From the NCBI GenBank assembly GCA_964503315.1, contig CAZCZL010000003.1:186001-250000 (forward strand): a DNA stretch of 64,000 nucleotides, in the 5' to 3' direction. Source of the stretch: FEB-12 sp964503315. GTDB lineage: Bacteria > Zixibacteria > MSB-5A5 > GN15 > FEB-12. This document shows positions 8,823-17,903 of the stretch, one piece after another (position 1 is the stretch's first letter; every line of letters begins with the position of its first letter). Below the pieces are notes generated by a model. The model was not told the origin of the DNA and made no database searches. It saw nothing but the letters and a program-made list of their open reading frames with translations. The position numbers and the translations under genes were made by a program.

Positions 8823-10453
8823 TTCTTCAGTTTCTCCTGAATAGCTGCATTGGCGGTATCGAGATCGAGCGCGCGTTGCCACCAGAGGCGGGCTTTATCA
8901 TCGCTGTTGAGCGCTTTGTAGGTATCGCCGAGGTGTTCAAAGACGACGGCATCGGAAACCATCCCCGCGGCTTTTTCGAGATGGCGCAAGGCTTCCTCGT
9001 ACATGCCCAGACGATAGTACACCCATCCGTAGCTGTCGATATACGCGGCGTTGCCGGGCTGAAGCGCGAGGGCACGTTCAATCAAGGTTCGGGCGTAGTC
9101 GAGCCGCTCTCCCCTGTCGGCCAGCATGTAGCCGAGATAGTTGAGCGCCTGATGTTGTGTGGAATCGGATTGGAGGATCAATTCAAACGCGGCGATGGCC
9201 TCAGGGTACTTTTTCTGCTGTTCGTAATATGCCCCAAGCGCGAAGTTGAGTCTAAGCGAATCGGCGGAATTCCTGACTTTTCGCAAGCCGACCTCGTAGC
9301 ACTGGAATTCGTTTTCCGGACGCTTGAGCTGGCGATAAGCGAAGGCGAGGTCGATCCAGTTTTGCGCAGTGGAGTCATCGACAGCGACCACGCGCTGGAA
9401 CTCGTCACGGGCGCGTTCATATTCCTGCTTCAACATCGCGATATGACCAAGATAATAGTGGTTGAAGACAGCTTCTTCTCCCCCACGCACGAGATCGGTG
9501 AAGATTGAGTCGGCCTGGTCAAGCGCGTCGAGACGGAAGTAGAGCAGGGCGAGCCGACGTACGGATGGCCGATCAAGCGGGGCCAATTCAACGATCTTTT
9601 TCGCATGTGGAAGAGCCAAGGCAAATGAGTCGCGGTCAACATAGAGGCCGACCATCTGTCGATGAAGCAGAATATTTTCCGGGTCGATCTGCAGACCGCG
9701 CTTGTAGATGAGTTCAGCGGAATCAGGTAGATTGGCGAGCGAGTAAATCTCTCCAAGGCCCGCCACCGACATCATATTTTCAGGGGTAGCGCTGGCTTCG
9801 ATAGAACGCTGAAACGAGAGTTTGGCTTTGCCAATTTCGCCACGCTGTGCCTGTATCCGACCCATTTCATTCCAGACGCGAAAGTTCGTGGGGTCAATGC
9901 GCACGAGGTTCTCATAGGCCCAGAGCGTGGAGTCAATGTCGTTGCGCGCGCGATACGCGGTGGCAAGGAATGAAAACGCCTGAAGGTTTTCAGGCTCGAG
10001 CTTGACCAGATTGAGAAAGGCCCGGCGCGCCAGGTCAGGATTCCCTAACGCCTGATAGCAGGCGGCCTGCAAACGAAAGGCTGAAGCATCGAGTTCCGTC
10101 ACTCCCGCCAACTGGGTCAGTGCCTTTTGCGGTTCGCGAAGGCGGTAGTAGACCTCGGCCAAGGAGTAGTTCAACTCATAGGAATCAGGATAGTATTCCA
10201 GGGCGAGCTTGTAGTTTTCGGCGGCGCTATACAGGTCCCCCATCTGCTCGAGCAGGATCGCGTTGACGAAAGCATTATAGGCGAGCGCATTAAAGCTCTT
10301 GCCGGCATCGGTGAAGTCGGCCAAGGTAATACGCATGGTTTGCGAGCCGGTATCTGGCGGCATTTGGGCGAAGGCGTTCTGACTCGATATTGAGACTATC
10401 GCCCCGGCCAGAAGCAAAGAGAGCAGCGAGTATTTGAATAACTTTGACATCAT
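8819..10453 (-). CDS. Periplasmic TPR-repeat protein
   Basis: A 544-aa protein with a signal peptide (cleavage near AFAQ, residue 30). It is followed by roughly a dozen tetratricopeptide repeats, for example DLYSAAENYKLALEYYPDSY and the C-terminal LNYLGYMLADRG...YIDSYGWVYYRLGMYEEAL block, a recurring form in bacterial TPR lipoproteins. No enzymatic domain is seen, so it is probably a protein-interaction scaffold. It follows tyrS by 33 bases and overlaps the Ig-like lipoprotein gene by four, so the three are probably co-transcribed. ATG codons at both 10453 and 10450 are possible starts. Confidence 0.85.
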   Translation of the reverse strand: MMSKLFKYSLLSLLLAGAIVSISSQNAFAQMPPDTGSQTMRITLADFTDAGKSFNALAYNAFVNAILLEQMGDLYSAAENYKLALEYYPDSYELNYSLAEVYYRLREPQKALTQLAGVTELDASAFRLQAACYQALGNPDLARRAFLNLVKLEPENLQAFSFLATAYRARNDIDSTLWAYENLVRIDPTNFRVWNEMGRIQAQRGEIGKAKLSFQRSIEASATPENMMSVAGLGEIYSLANLPDSAELIYKRGLQIDPENILLHRQMVGLYVDRDSFALALPHAKKIVELAPLDRPSVRRLALLYFRLDALDQADSIFTDLVRGGEEAVFNHYYLGHIAMLKQEYERARDEFQRVVAVDDSTAQNWIDLAFAYRQLKRPENEFQCYEVGLRKVRNSADSLRLNFALGAYYEQQKKYPEAIAAFELILQSDSTQHQALNYLGYMLADRGERLDYARTLIERALALQPGNAAYIDSYGWVYYRLGMYEEALRHLEKAAGMVSDAVVFEHLGDTYKALNSDDKARLWWQRALDLDTANAAIQEKLKK

Positions 10454-10486
10454 ACTTTCTTATACAGACCAATTGTCACAACGCGC

Positions 10487-11761
10487 CTATGCGGTGATCT
10501 TAAGGAATCTCCGCTTGCCTACTTTAAGGATAACCGCGCCATCGGCCAATTGCTTGCCAAAGTCAAACGCGTAATTCGGGTCGGTCACTTTGACATCGCC
10601 TATATGTACGCCACCGCCTTCGATCAAACGGCGCCCTTCGCCATTTGATTTAGTCTGTTTTGCGGCTGTGAGAATGGCGACCAAAAGCGGAGTATCGCCA
10701 GCGATACCGCGTTTCTCAAGTTCGGTGCGGCTGATCTCATCGATCTCATCGGGGAGTTGTTTCTGCGAGAAGATCCGCTCGAACTCTTCACGCGCGGCTT
10801 GTCCCGAACCAGCGGGGTGGTACATTTCGACCAGCCTCTCCCCCAGTTCTTTCTTGAGGGACATGGGATTGGTGGAGGGGTCCGCCAACTGCTTCTTGAT
10901 CTCGGCCAGTCGTGACTGGTCGACATCGGAGGCCAATTCAAAGTAGTCGAAGATGAGCGCATCGGGTATGGACATCACCTTGCCGAAAATCTCCTTAGGC
11001 GTGTCGGTGATGCCGACATAGTTGCCCAGAGATTTTGACATCTTCTGAACGCCGTCTATACCGACCAGGAGCGGGAGTGTCAGAATACACTGCGGCTCTA
11101 CTCCGTATGCTTCCTGAATCACGCGCCCGGCCAACAGATTGAATTTCTGTTCGGTACCGCCAAGTTCAACATCGGAACGTATAGCAACGGAGTCATATGC
11201 CTGCATGAGCGGGTACAATAGTTCATGCACGGAGATCGGTTCGCTGGCCTTAAAGCGTTTCGTGAAGTCGTCGCGTTCAAGTAGCCGTGCCACAGTATAT
11301 TGCGCGGCCAGCTTCATGACCTCAAGAAACTCCATCTTCTTGAACCATTCGCCATTAAAACGTATCTCGGTCTTTGACTTGTCGAGAATTCGGAAGAACT
11401 GCACCTCGTACGTTTCGGCGTTTTTCAATATCTCACTGTAACTCAATTGCGGTCGTGTAGAGTTACGGCCGGACGGGTCGCCGACTGACGCGGTGTAATC
11501 ACCGACAATGAGGACAATCTGATGGCCAAGATCCTGCAAAGTTTTGAGCTTTCGGATGCCGACAGTATGGCCAAGGTGGATATCGGGCGAGGTTGGATCG
11601 AATCCCTGCTTGATGCGGAGGGGTCGTTTCTGGGCGATCGCGCGCTTGAGTTTCATCTGGAATTCATCCAGCGGAAGCAGATCGACCGCGCCACGGGCAA
11701 TTAGCGCCCATTGCCGCTGAAATTCAGCTTCGACCCAGGGTTCGAACGATGTGGCCGTCAA
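10487..11761 (-). CDS. tyrS: Tyrosyl-tRNA synthetase
   Basis: Attaches tyrosine to tRNA-Tyr in the cytoplasm. It is a 424-aa class I synthetase with HLGH (residues 62-65, the HIGH signature), GDYTASVGDPSGR, SDVELGGTEQKFN and KMSKS (residues 240-244). A C-terminal S4-like RNA-binding domain contains IEGGGVHIGDVKV. The overall pattern fits the TyrRS type found in Helicobacter and other bacteria (TyrZ-like). I choose TTG 11761 because GGAGGTGA stands just upstream. The longer frame to 11881 would run into the promoter region. The gene is divergent from the penicillin-binding protein gene. Confidence 0.93.
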   Translation of the reverse strand: MTATSFEPWVEAEFQRQWALIARGAVDLLPLDEFQMKLKRAIAQKRPLRIKQGFDPTSPDIHLGHTVGIRKLKTLQDLGHQIVLIVGDYTASVGDPSGRNSTRPQLSYSEILKNAETYEVQFFRILDKSKTEIRFNGEWFKKMEFLEVMKLAAQYTVARLLERDDFTKRFKASEPISVHELLYPLMQAYDSVAIRSDVELGGTEQKFNLLAGRVIQEAYGVEPQCILTLPLLVGIDGVQKMSKSLGNYVGITDTPKEIFGKVMSIPDALIFDYFELASDVDQSRLAEIKKQLADPSTNPMSLKKELGERLVEMYHPAGSGQAAREEFERIFSQKQLPDEIDEISRTELEKRGIAGDTPLLVAILTAAKQTKSNGEGRRLIEGGGVHIGDVKVTDPNYAFDFGKQLADGAVILKVGKRRFLKITA

Positions 11762-11859
11762 GATTGTCACCTCCGTCGTAAACTCAAGGAGAATATCGGC
11801 ATATAATAGTAGTGACTTGTGCCGGAAGCGGGTAGCCGTATTCCGCCCGGACAGGTTTG

Positions 11860-11888
11860 AGCATAGCACAAAATGGAGCAAAAAGCAA
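11860..11888 (-). promoter_or_regulatory. Promoter of tyrS
   Basis: On the minus strand TTGCTT (11888-11883) and TATGCT (11865-11860) are 17 bases apart. They leave a leader of about 90 bases before the TTG start of tyrS. I saw no clear T-box structure in it. Confidence 0.4.
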
Positions 11889-11922
11889 TCAGGTAATGAC
11901 TTACCGCAGTTAGTCTTTTACC

Positions 11923-11952
11923 TTGACTGGGCTTTGGCAAAGGTGGTAAATA
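11923..11952 (+). promoter_or_regulatory. Promoter of the PBP1A-like gene
   Basis: TTGACT (11923-11928) and TAAATA (11947-11952) are 18 bases apart, and the ATG is at 11959. Transcription would start at or next to the A of the ATG. There is no ribosome site, so a leaderless mRNA is predicted. Confidence 0.5.
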
Positions 11953-11958
11953 GGCCGC

Positions 11959-14094
11959 ATGTCTTGGATTCCTCAGATCGATCTTAATTCGGAAACGACG
12001 CGCAAACGGGTGCGCTATGCCGCGCTCATAGGCGGCGCGTTCTTTGTGATCCTCTTTTCCCTTCTCGCGGTAAAGACCTATCAGGTATATCAGTCAGAAC
12101 TGCCGTCATTCGAGCAGCTTCATAATATCGAGCCGAGCCTTTCGACTCGCGTCTATGACCGCAACGGGGTACTTCTCAAGGAGTTTTATTCCGAGAATCG
12201 CGCGCTGACGCCGTACGCCGATATTCCGAAGCCGCTCATCGATATGCTGATGGCCTCGGAGGATCAGCAGTTCTTCAATCACTGGGGGATCAATCTTCGG
12301 AGAGTCGCGATAGTCGCGGCGACGAATATCCTGCATTTACAGATAAAGGCGGGGGCCTCGACTATCACGCAGCAGCTTTCGCGCATGCTGTTCCTGAATC
12401 AAAGGCAAACGCTGGAGCGGAAGATCAAAGAGGCGCTGACCGCGATCAAACTGGAGCGGACGTATTCCAAGGAAGAGATACTGGAGATGTATCTCAACCA
12501 GTACTACTTCAGTCGCGGCGCCTACGGAATAGCGGCGGCCTCGCACCTTTTCTTCAACAAGCCAGTTTCGCAGCTCAATGTTGAGGAGTGCGCGGTGCTG
12601 ATCGGACTGCTGAAGGGACCGAATATCAATTCGCCGTTCAATAATCCGGACAAAGCGCTGAAGGCGCGCAATCGTGTGCTGTACAGCTACTATGAGGAAG
12701 GGCACCTGGATCGTGTGACCTTCGACAGCCTGAAGGAACAGCCGATAAAGACCGCACCACCTACCGAAAGCGAAGGGATCGCGCCGTATTTTACCGAGAC
12801 AGTTCGGCAATATATCCTAAACAAGTACGGCGAGACTATTCTATACAATGGTGGGCTGAAGGTCTACACATCACTGGACGCCGGACTGCAGAGAGTCGCG
12901 GATCGCTCCCTAGCGAAGAAGATCGACGAATTACGTGATGAGATTCGAAAAGAAAAGGGGACGAAAGACCCCGACTATACTATCGCGGTGACCGATACGG
13001 CGACGGGCAAGACGACCCGAGTACCGAAACTCGTACAAGGGGCATTCGTCGCGATCGATAATGAGAATGGCGACGTGATATCGATGGTTGGTGGGCGCTC
13101 GTTTGCCGAATCGGAGTACAATCGAGCGGTTCAGGCATTACGGCAACCGGGGTCATCGTTTAAGCCGTTTGTATACACTTCGTGCATAGACAACGGTTTT
13201 AAGCCGACGGATATTGTGGATGACAATCCGCTGGTGCTGAATATCCCTGGTGCCGGCGAATGGCGGCCGCACAACTATGATGGCAAGTTCCTTGGGCCGA
13301 TCACGATCCGCGACGCTTTGCGACAGTCGCGGAACCTGGCCAGTATTCGGCTGCTTTTGGATGTCGGCCCTGAACAGGCGATCTTTTATGCCAAACGAAT
13401 GGGAATAACAACGCCACTCCAGGCGGTGCCATCGTTGGCGATCGGTGTAAGCGAAGTGAAGGTCGTAGAGTTGGCCTCGGCTATCTCCACATTCCCCAAC
13501 AAAGGGATACATATCCCCTATCGCATGGTGCACCGGATAGTCGATCGATACGGGAAGATCCTCGAGGACAATACGGCGGTTCAGAAGGAAGAAGCGTTGT
13601 CCTCGCAGACCGCCTACATCATGACCAATCTGATGCAATCGGTGGTGGATGCCGGGACGGCGGTGCGAGCCAGATCGATGGGGTTCACTCGTCCGGCGGC
13701 GGGAAAGACGGGGACATCGGACAATTTCTGTGATAACTGGTTTGTTGGATTTACACCGCAGATCACGGCGACTGTCTGGCTCGGGTTTGATGACAAGACA
13801 TCGTTGGGGCAAAGTGAGGATGGCGGGCGGAATGCTGTGCCGGTCTGGACCGAGTATATGCTGGCGGCGCATGACTCGCTGCCGATCATGGATTTTGAAG
13901 AGCCGGAAGGGATAGTTCACCTGGATATCTGTCCCGAGTCAGGCGAACTGGCGACACATCGGTGCCCAAATGTTCGTTCAGAGGTATTCCGTGAGGACAA
14001 CCAGCCGACGGAAGAGTGCCATCTGCATCCGGCACGCGGGTATCGATTTGGGGAGCCGGACCGTCGTAAAAAGGATGATCGTTCCCACTTTTAG
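11959..14094 (+). CDS. Class A penicillin-binding protein, PBP1A family
   Basis: A 711-aa bifunctional cell-wall polymerase anchored by one N-terminal helix (residues 20-40). The GT51 transglycosylase domain spans about 60-235, with catalytic Glu101 in SEDQQFFNHWG and GASTITQQL. The transpeptidase domain has serine 399 in PGSSFKPF (SxxK), SRN near residue 460 and GKTGTSDN near 580. It builds glycan strands and cross-links them in the periplasm. The C-terminal tail after TVWLGFDD is rich in Cys and acidic residues. The next gene on this strand is tRNA-Leu. Confidence 0.93.
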   Translation: MSWIPQIDLNSETTRKRVRYAALIGGAFFVILFSLLAVKTYQVYQSELPSFEQLHNIEPSLSTRVYDRNGVLLKEFYSENRALTPYADIPKPLIDMLMASEDQQFFNHWGINLRRVAIVAATNILHLQIKAGASTITQQLSRMLFLNQRQTLERKIKEALTAIKLERTYSKEEILEMYLNQYYFSRGAYGIAAASHLFFNKPVSQLNVEECAVLIGLLKGPNINSPFNNPDKALKARNRVLYSYYEEGHLDRVTFDSLKEQPIKTAPPTESEGIAPYFTETVRQYILNKYGETILYNGGLKVYTSLDAGLQRVADRSLAKKIDELRDEIRKEKGTKDPDYTIAVTDTATGKTTRVPKLVQGAFVAIDNENGDVISMVGGRSFAESEYNRAVQALRQPGSSFKPFVYTSCIDNGFKPTDIVDDNPLVLNIPGAGEWRPHNYDGKFLGPITIRDALRQSRNLASIRLLLDVGPEQAIFYAKRMGITTPLQAVPSLAIGVSEVKVVELASAISTFPNKGIHIPYRMVHRIVDRYGKILEDNTAVQKEEALSSQTAYIMTNLMQSVVDAGTAVRARSMGFTRPAAGKTGTSDNFCDNWFVGFTPQITATVWLGFDDKTSLGQSEDGGRNAVPVWTEYMLAAHDSLPIMDFEEPEGIVHLDICPESGELATHRCPNVRSEVFREDNQPTEECHLHPARGYRFGEPDRRKKDDRSHF

Positions 14095-14122
14095 TCTGTC
14101 CAATATCTTCGTTGGTTCCCTA

Positions 14123-14149
14123 TTGACAGTTTTGGGGCGGGAGTATACT
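14123..14149 (+). promoter_or_regulatory. Promoter of tRNA-Leu
   Basis: TTGACA (14123-14128) and TATACT (14144-14149) lie upstream of the tRNA with a 15-base spacer. The spacer is shorter than usual, but both boxes are near consensus. Confidence 0.55.
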
Positions 14150-14171
14150 TTCAGGGTTCATTTCGACGAAT

Positions 14172-14255
14172 GCCGGAGTGGTGAAATTGGTAGACGCAGG
14201 GGACTCAAAATCCCCCGTTCGCAAGAACATGTCGGTTCGATTCCGACCTCCGGCA
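14172..14255 (+). tRNA. tRNA-Leu, anticodon CAA
   Basis: An 84-base class II tRNA. The acceptor stem GCCGGAG (14172-14178) pairs with CTCCGGC (14248-14254), with A14255 as discriminator. The anticodon stem GGGGA/TCCCC encloses loop CTCAAAA, with anticodon CAA at 14206-14208, which reads UUG. A long variable arm (CGTTCGCAAGAACATG region) and the T loop GTTCGATTC support leucine identity. The CCA end is not encoded and must be added post-transcriptionally. Confidence 0.93.
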
Positions 14256-14267
14256 TAAGAAATCCGA

Positions 14268-16052
14268 TCACTTTTCAACGCCAAGGTCCATTAAGTGGGG
14301 GGTGACATTCCATCTCTGTCGTATCTGAATCTCCAGGATAGTGCGAGCGGATTCTTCATCCTCAAGCGTTGTAAATGCGATCAAACCCATTTCATACCAA
14401 ACATATTTGTAGCGGGTGGTTGGTGAGGTCGTTAAAGTCGGAGTCACGGTACCATAGAGCGCGGTCAGTTCGCTGACGGGCGATCCGATTCCCCACCCTT
14501 CCGCGGACCTTTCCGCGAATCTTCCACTCAAGTTTATGCCGTAGACCGGCTCAAAGTCATCGGCTTTACGATTGAGACTGTAGTCCAGTATAACAAAGAC
14601 CACACCAAGCGAGTCTTTATAGTCGAGGTAATTGAGGTAGTCTCGTGGATCGGGCGTATCCGAAACCGGGGTGCCGTTAAAGTCTTTGACGGTCGGTACG
14701 CTTTCTCCAACCTTGATGACCTGTCCTTGGGGAGTGTCTCCACCGGGGATAATGGCGCTGGCACGAATCAGAAGATCCACCGGAGCGGTATACGCCCAGG
14801 TGGCACGAATAGATGCAACGCCAAGCGAACCAGAAAACGTGAAGACCGGACTGACTTTTCCGTTCGAGTCCGAGACCGCCGAGTTGCTTTCAAGGTGGCC
14901 GTCACCGGTCAACAACTGGAAATGGACAGTCTGACCAGCGGCAGGGCCGATCGAGTCATAGACGGATAGAATCATATCCGGGTTCGTTTCCGAACTTCCC
15001 ATTGCTCCTCTATATCGAGGGCCATTGTCCGCATTTATGTAAGGCAAGGGCCAGGCATAGGTTTGGATCAAACGGGTGGTTCCGTAGCCAGTGCCGATTT
15101 CGTTGGTAGCATAGGACCGATATTGGTAATATGTCCGTGCCCGGAGTCCCGTGATCCTCACGGTGAAGGATCCATCGTTATTCAGAGCTGGCGCCGGTTG
15201 ATATTTCCAGAGCGTGTCCTGGCCCTGGGGAGTTCGCCAACAGATACCCTGACTGGTGATGGGTCGACCACCGTCGGACAGGATGGTTCCGCTAAGCACC
15301 GCGTACACCTGTTTGACTGTATCGTAAATGTCGGTGCTAACTAGTGGTGGTATGGGTGCCGTAAGAAAAGAGATAGACCGGCCGTAGGATGTCCCCTTTT
15401 CGTTGATGGCAAACGCCCGGGCATAGTAAGCGGTATTCCCGCTGAGCCCGGTCAGCACGAGTGCCGAACCTCCCTGGATCAGGGTGTCAGTCCTTTTGCT
15501 ATCTTGTGTTGTGGGATTGCCGGTTGTGTTCCAGCAGATACCTCGCGAGATCAGCATTGCCCCGCCGTCGGATGGCACATCATACCAGCATGTTGCTGTC
15601 GTCTGAGTGATGACCCCGATCGAATCAGTGGTGACAAATGGAGCAATCGAAAGGGTTGTGAACTGGCGTTCCGCGCCGTAGCTAATGCCGGCGCTGTTGA
15701 TCGCATATGCCCGCGTGTAGTAGAGCCTTCCGAGAGCGAGATTACTCACAGTTGACTTGAAGGTGCCGTCGCCTTTGCCCAGACTGATTCTTTGGTCCGC
15801 AATCGTTGGGGCCGGTTGTTCGCCGAGACAGATACCTCTATCTGTTATTTCCGGTCGACCGCTGGCGTTGACTATTCCACCGCACAGAGCGGTCGTGGTC
15901 GTAACATCAGCAACATCCACAGTGAGGACCGAAGGAACAGTGTAGCGAGGATCGGTCGGCCTCTTGTCACAAGATAGATTTACCACCAAGAGGTATGCTA
16001 CGACAAGAATGCACATTTTCTTAGGTGTCACGCCTGCCCCTTTCACGGTCAC
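14268..16052 (-). CDS. Lipoprotein with three FN3-like repeats, downstream copy of a tandem pair
   Basis: A 594-aa lipoprotein. The signal peptide ends LSC with Cys28 followed by DKRPTDPRYT. Three repeats of about 95 residues follow (near 40-320), each with a G-R-ICW core and an ending like YYARAFAINEKGTSYG, typical of the fibronectin-like repeats of FCB surface proteins. After these come an Ig-like segment with a VHFQLLTGDGHLES core and a unique C-terminal domain of about 130 residues containing YGINLSGRFAERSAEGWGIG. GTG 16052 overlaps the upstream TGA as GTGA and has AAGGAG just ahead of it. The function is unknown. Its neighbour is a full-length paralogue. Confidence 0.8.
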   Translation of the reverse strand: MTVKGAGVTPKKMCILVVAYLLVVNLSCDKRPTDPRYTVPSVLTVDVADVTTTTALCGGIVNASGRPEITDRGICLGEQPAPTIADQRISLGKGDGTFKSTVSNLALGRLYYTRAYAINSAGISYGAERQFTTLSIAPFVTTDSIGVITQTTATCWYDVPSDGGAMLISRGICWNTTGNPTTQDSKRTDTLIQGGSALVLTGLSGNTAYYARAFAINEKGTSYGRSISFLTAPIPPLVSTDIYDTVKQVYAVLSGTILSDGGRPITSQGICWRTPQGQDTLWKYQPAPALNNDGSFTVRITGLRARTYYQYRSYATNEIGTGYGTTRLIQTYAWPLPYINADNGPRYRGAMGSSETNPDMILSVYDSIGPAAGQTVHFQLLTGDGHLESNSAVSDSNGKVSPVFTFSGSLGVASIRATWAYTAPVDLLIRASAIIPGGDTPQGQVIKVGESVPTVKDFNGTPVSDTPDPRDYLNYLDYKDSLGVVFVILDYSLNRKADDFEPVYGINLSGRFAERSAEGWGIGSPVSELTALYGTVTPTLTTSPTTRYKYVWYEMGLIAFTTLEDEESARTILEIQIRQRWNVTPHLMDLGVEK

Positions 16053-17815
16053 TCGGCTCCTTCAAAAGGCGCAGTGTAATTCCATCTTCCCTTCAATTGA
16101 ATCTCGAGAATAGTCCGGGCGGATTCGTCTCCCTCGGTGGTGGTATATGCGGTGAGTCCACGGTCCGGCCAGTGGTACTTGTAGCGGCCAACCGGAGTCG
16201 GGCTATAGGTCGGTGTGACAACTCCATACAGAGATAGTAAGTCGTTTATGGGTGAGCCGACGCCCCACCCGTCGGCCGACTTCTCCGCGAATTTGCCACT
16301 CATAAAAACGCCATAGACTGGCTCGTTGTCGTCACCGATCCCGCTACGGTCATGATCTGCAATGACGAAGACCAGTCCGAGTTCTTCTTTGTAATCGACG
16401 TAATTCAGATAATTGACCGCATCGGGAGTATTGGAGACGGGTTCACCGTTGAAAGCCTTAACGAGTGACAGACTATCCCCCAGTCGAATGTATTGGCCCT
16501 GGGGAGAATAGCCCGGGATGATCGTGCTCGCGCGGAGTCGCACATCAACCGTGTCTTTATTCGGCCAGATCGCGCGAAGAGTCGCGTAGCCAAGAACGCC
16601 GGAGAATACATACGAAGGCCGCACTTTGCCGTAAGAATTCGTGAGTGCAAGGGTGGATTCAAGGTGGCCATCTCCGCCAAGTATTTCAAATTGAATGGTC
16701 TGATCGGCGGCGGGGCCAACGGAGTCTATGACAGTGAAGACGAGCTCCGGAGTAGTTGTCGTGCCATTCATAACACTCTTATAGAGCAAGCCATTGTCGG
16801 CGGTCATGTTTGCTTTGGGCCACGCAAGAGTGCGAACAGAGCGATTTACACCGAAGACAGTACCTATAGCATTGGTCGCCCAGGCTCGGAAGTAGTAAAC
16901 CTGATTCGCAATAAGACCCTCGACACGAGTATAGAATCTGCCGTTTTCGTCGACCTCGGTTACCTGCCTGACACTGTCGTCGAAGTCAGGCATCGTGGTG
17001 GTGGACCAGCAGACTCCCTGTGCGGTTATCGGGCGGCCGCCATCGGAATAGAGAATACCGCCGATGGTCATTCCCGTTTGCGTCACGTCGCCTGGATACT
17101 CAGTCTGCATACTGGGAAGCACTGGGGCGGTCACAAAAGATATCTGCTCGCCATAGATCAAGCCTTTTGAGTTCTCAGCGAATGCCCTGACATAGTAGGT
17201 GGTGTTGCCGACGAGGCCGGTGATTTCAAGATATGACGCGCCAACCTGGAGGCCATCGACCTTCTTAGACTTCAGGACCGTCGGATTCGCGAAGGTGTCC
17301 CAACAGATGCCGCGAGAAGTGATGCCTGAGCCACCATCGCTAGATACAGCGAACCAGCATCGCGCCGTAGTCTGACCAATGAATCCGACGCTGTCTGTGG
17401 TGACAGTTGGCGCCAGGGTTAGAGTCGTGAAGTAGTAATAGGCTCCGTAGGAGACGCCGACGCTGTTGATCGCGTAGGCGCGGTAAAAGTACGATCGTCC
17501 AAGAGCGAGGCTATCCAAGGTAACGGTAAAGGCTCCATCGCCGGAGCCGGCCTCTACGCGGTTGTCGTCAATGGTAGGTTGGCCGGTTGTGCTCCAGCAG
17601 ATGCCGCGCGAAATCACGGCCGGACGCCCGGTAGTGTTGACTGTTCCGCCGCATTCAGCCGATGTGGTAGTGATGCTGGTCGCACTTCTCGTGAGGACGG
17701 ACGGAATGGTGTAGCGCGGATTCGTCGGACGGTTGTCGCAACCAGACAGAAGAATCAAGGGAGCAGAGACGATCAACAGTAAGGTGCGGAGACAAGGCAT
17801 AGTAGGCGCGAACAC
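16049..17815 (-). CDS. Lipoprotein with three FN3-like repeats, upstream copy of a tandem pair
   Basis: A 588-aa paralogue of the following gene with the same layout: lipobox LLSGC (Cys26) followed by DNRPTNPRYTIPSVLT, three FN3-like repeats, an Ig-like region with IQFEILGGDGHLES, and a C-terminal domain with YGVFMSGKFAEKSADGWGVG. The two agree along their whole length but are clearly diverged, so the duplication is not recent. GTG 17815 is preceded by GGGAGG; an ATG five codons later is a second choice. The Asp right after the lipidated Cys would mark inner-membrane retention in E. coli, though whether that rule holds here is unknown. Confidence 0.8.
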   Translation of the reverse strand: MFAPTMPCLRTLLLIVSAPLILLSGCDNRPTNPRYTIPSVLTRSATSITTTSAECGGTVNTTGRPAVISRGICWSTTGQPTIDDNRVEAGSGDGAFTVTLDSLALGRSYFYRAYAINSVGVSYGAYYYFTTLTLAPTVTTDSVGFIGQTTARCWFAVSSDGGSGITSRGICWDTFANPTVLKSKKVDGLQVGASYLEITGLVGNTTYYVRAFAENSKGLIYGEQISFVTAPVLPSMQTEYPGDVTQTGMTIGGILYSDGGRPITAQGVCWSTTTMPDFDDSVRQVTEVDENGRFYTRVEGLIANQVYYFRAWATNAIGTVFGVNRSVRTLAWPKANMTADNGLLYKSVMNGTTTTPELVFTVIDSVGPAADQTIQFEILGGDGHLESTLALTNSYGKVRPSYVFSGVLGYATLRAIWPNKDTVDVRLRASTIIPGYSPQGQYIRLGDSLSLVKAFNGEPVSNTPDAVNYLNYVDYKEELGLVFVIADHDRSGIGDDNEPVYGVFMSGKFAEKSADGWGVGSPINDLLSLYGVVTPTYSPTPVGRYKYHWPDRGLTAYTTTEGDESARTILEIQLKGRWNYTAPFEGAE

Positions 17816-17841
17816 TTCGTATAACCTCCCTATTACTCCAC

Positions 17842-17870
17842 AATAAAATGTCTCAGGATCTAAATGTCAA
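17842..17870 (-). promoter_or_regulatory. Promoter of the tandem lipoprotein genes
   Basis: On the minus strand a perfect TTGACA (17870-17865) is followed after 17 bases by TTTATT (17847-17842). The leader of about 20 bases contains GGGAGG before GTG 17815. Confidence 0.6.
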
Positions 17871-17903
17871 GACGGAAGGAGTCTGCCTGCTCCGCACCCT
17901 TGG

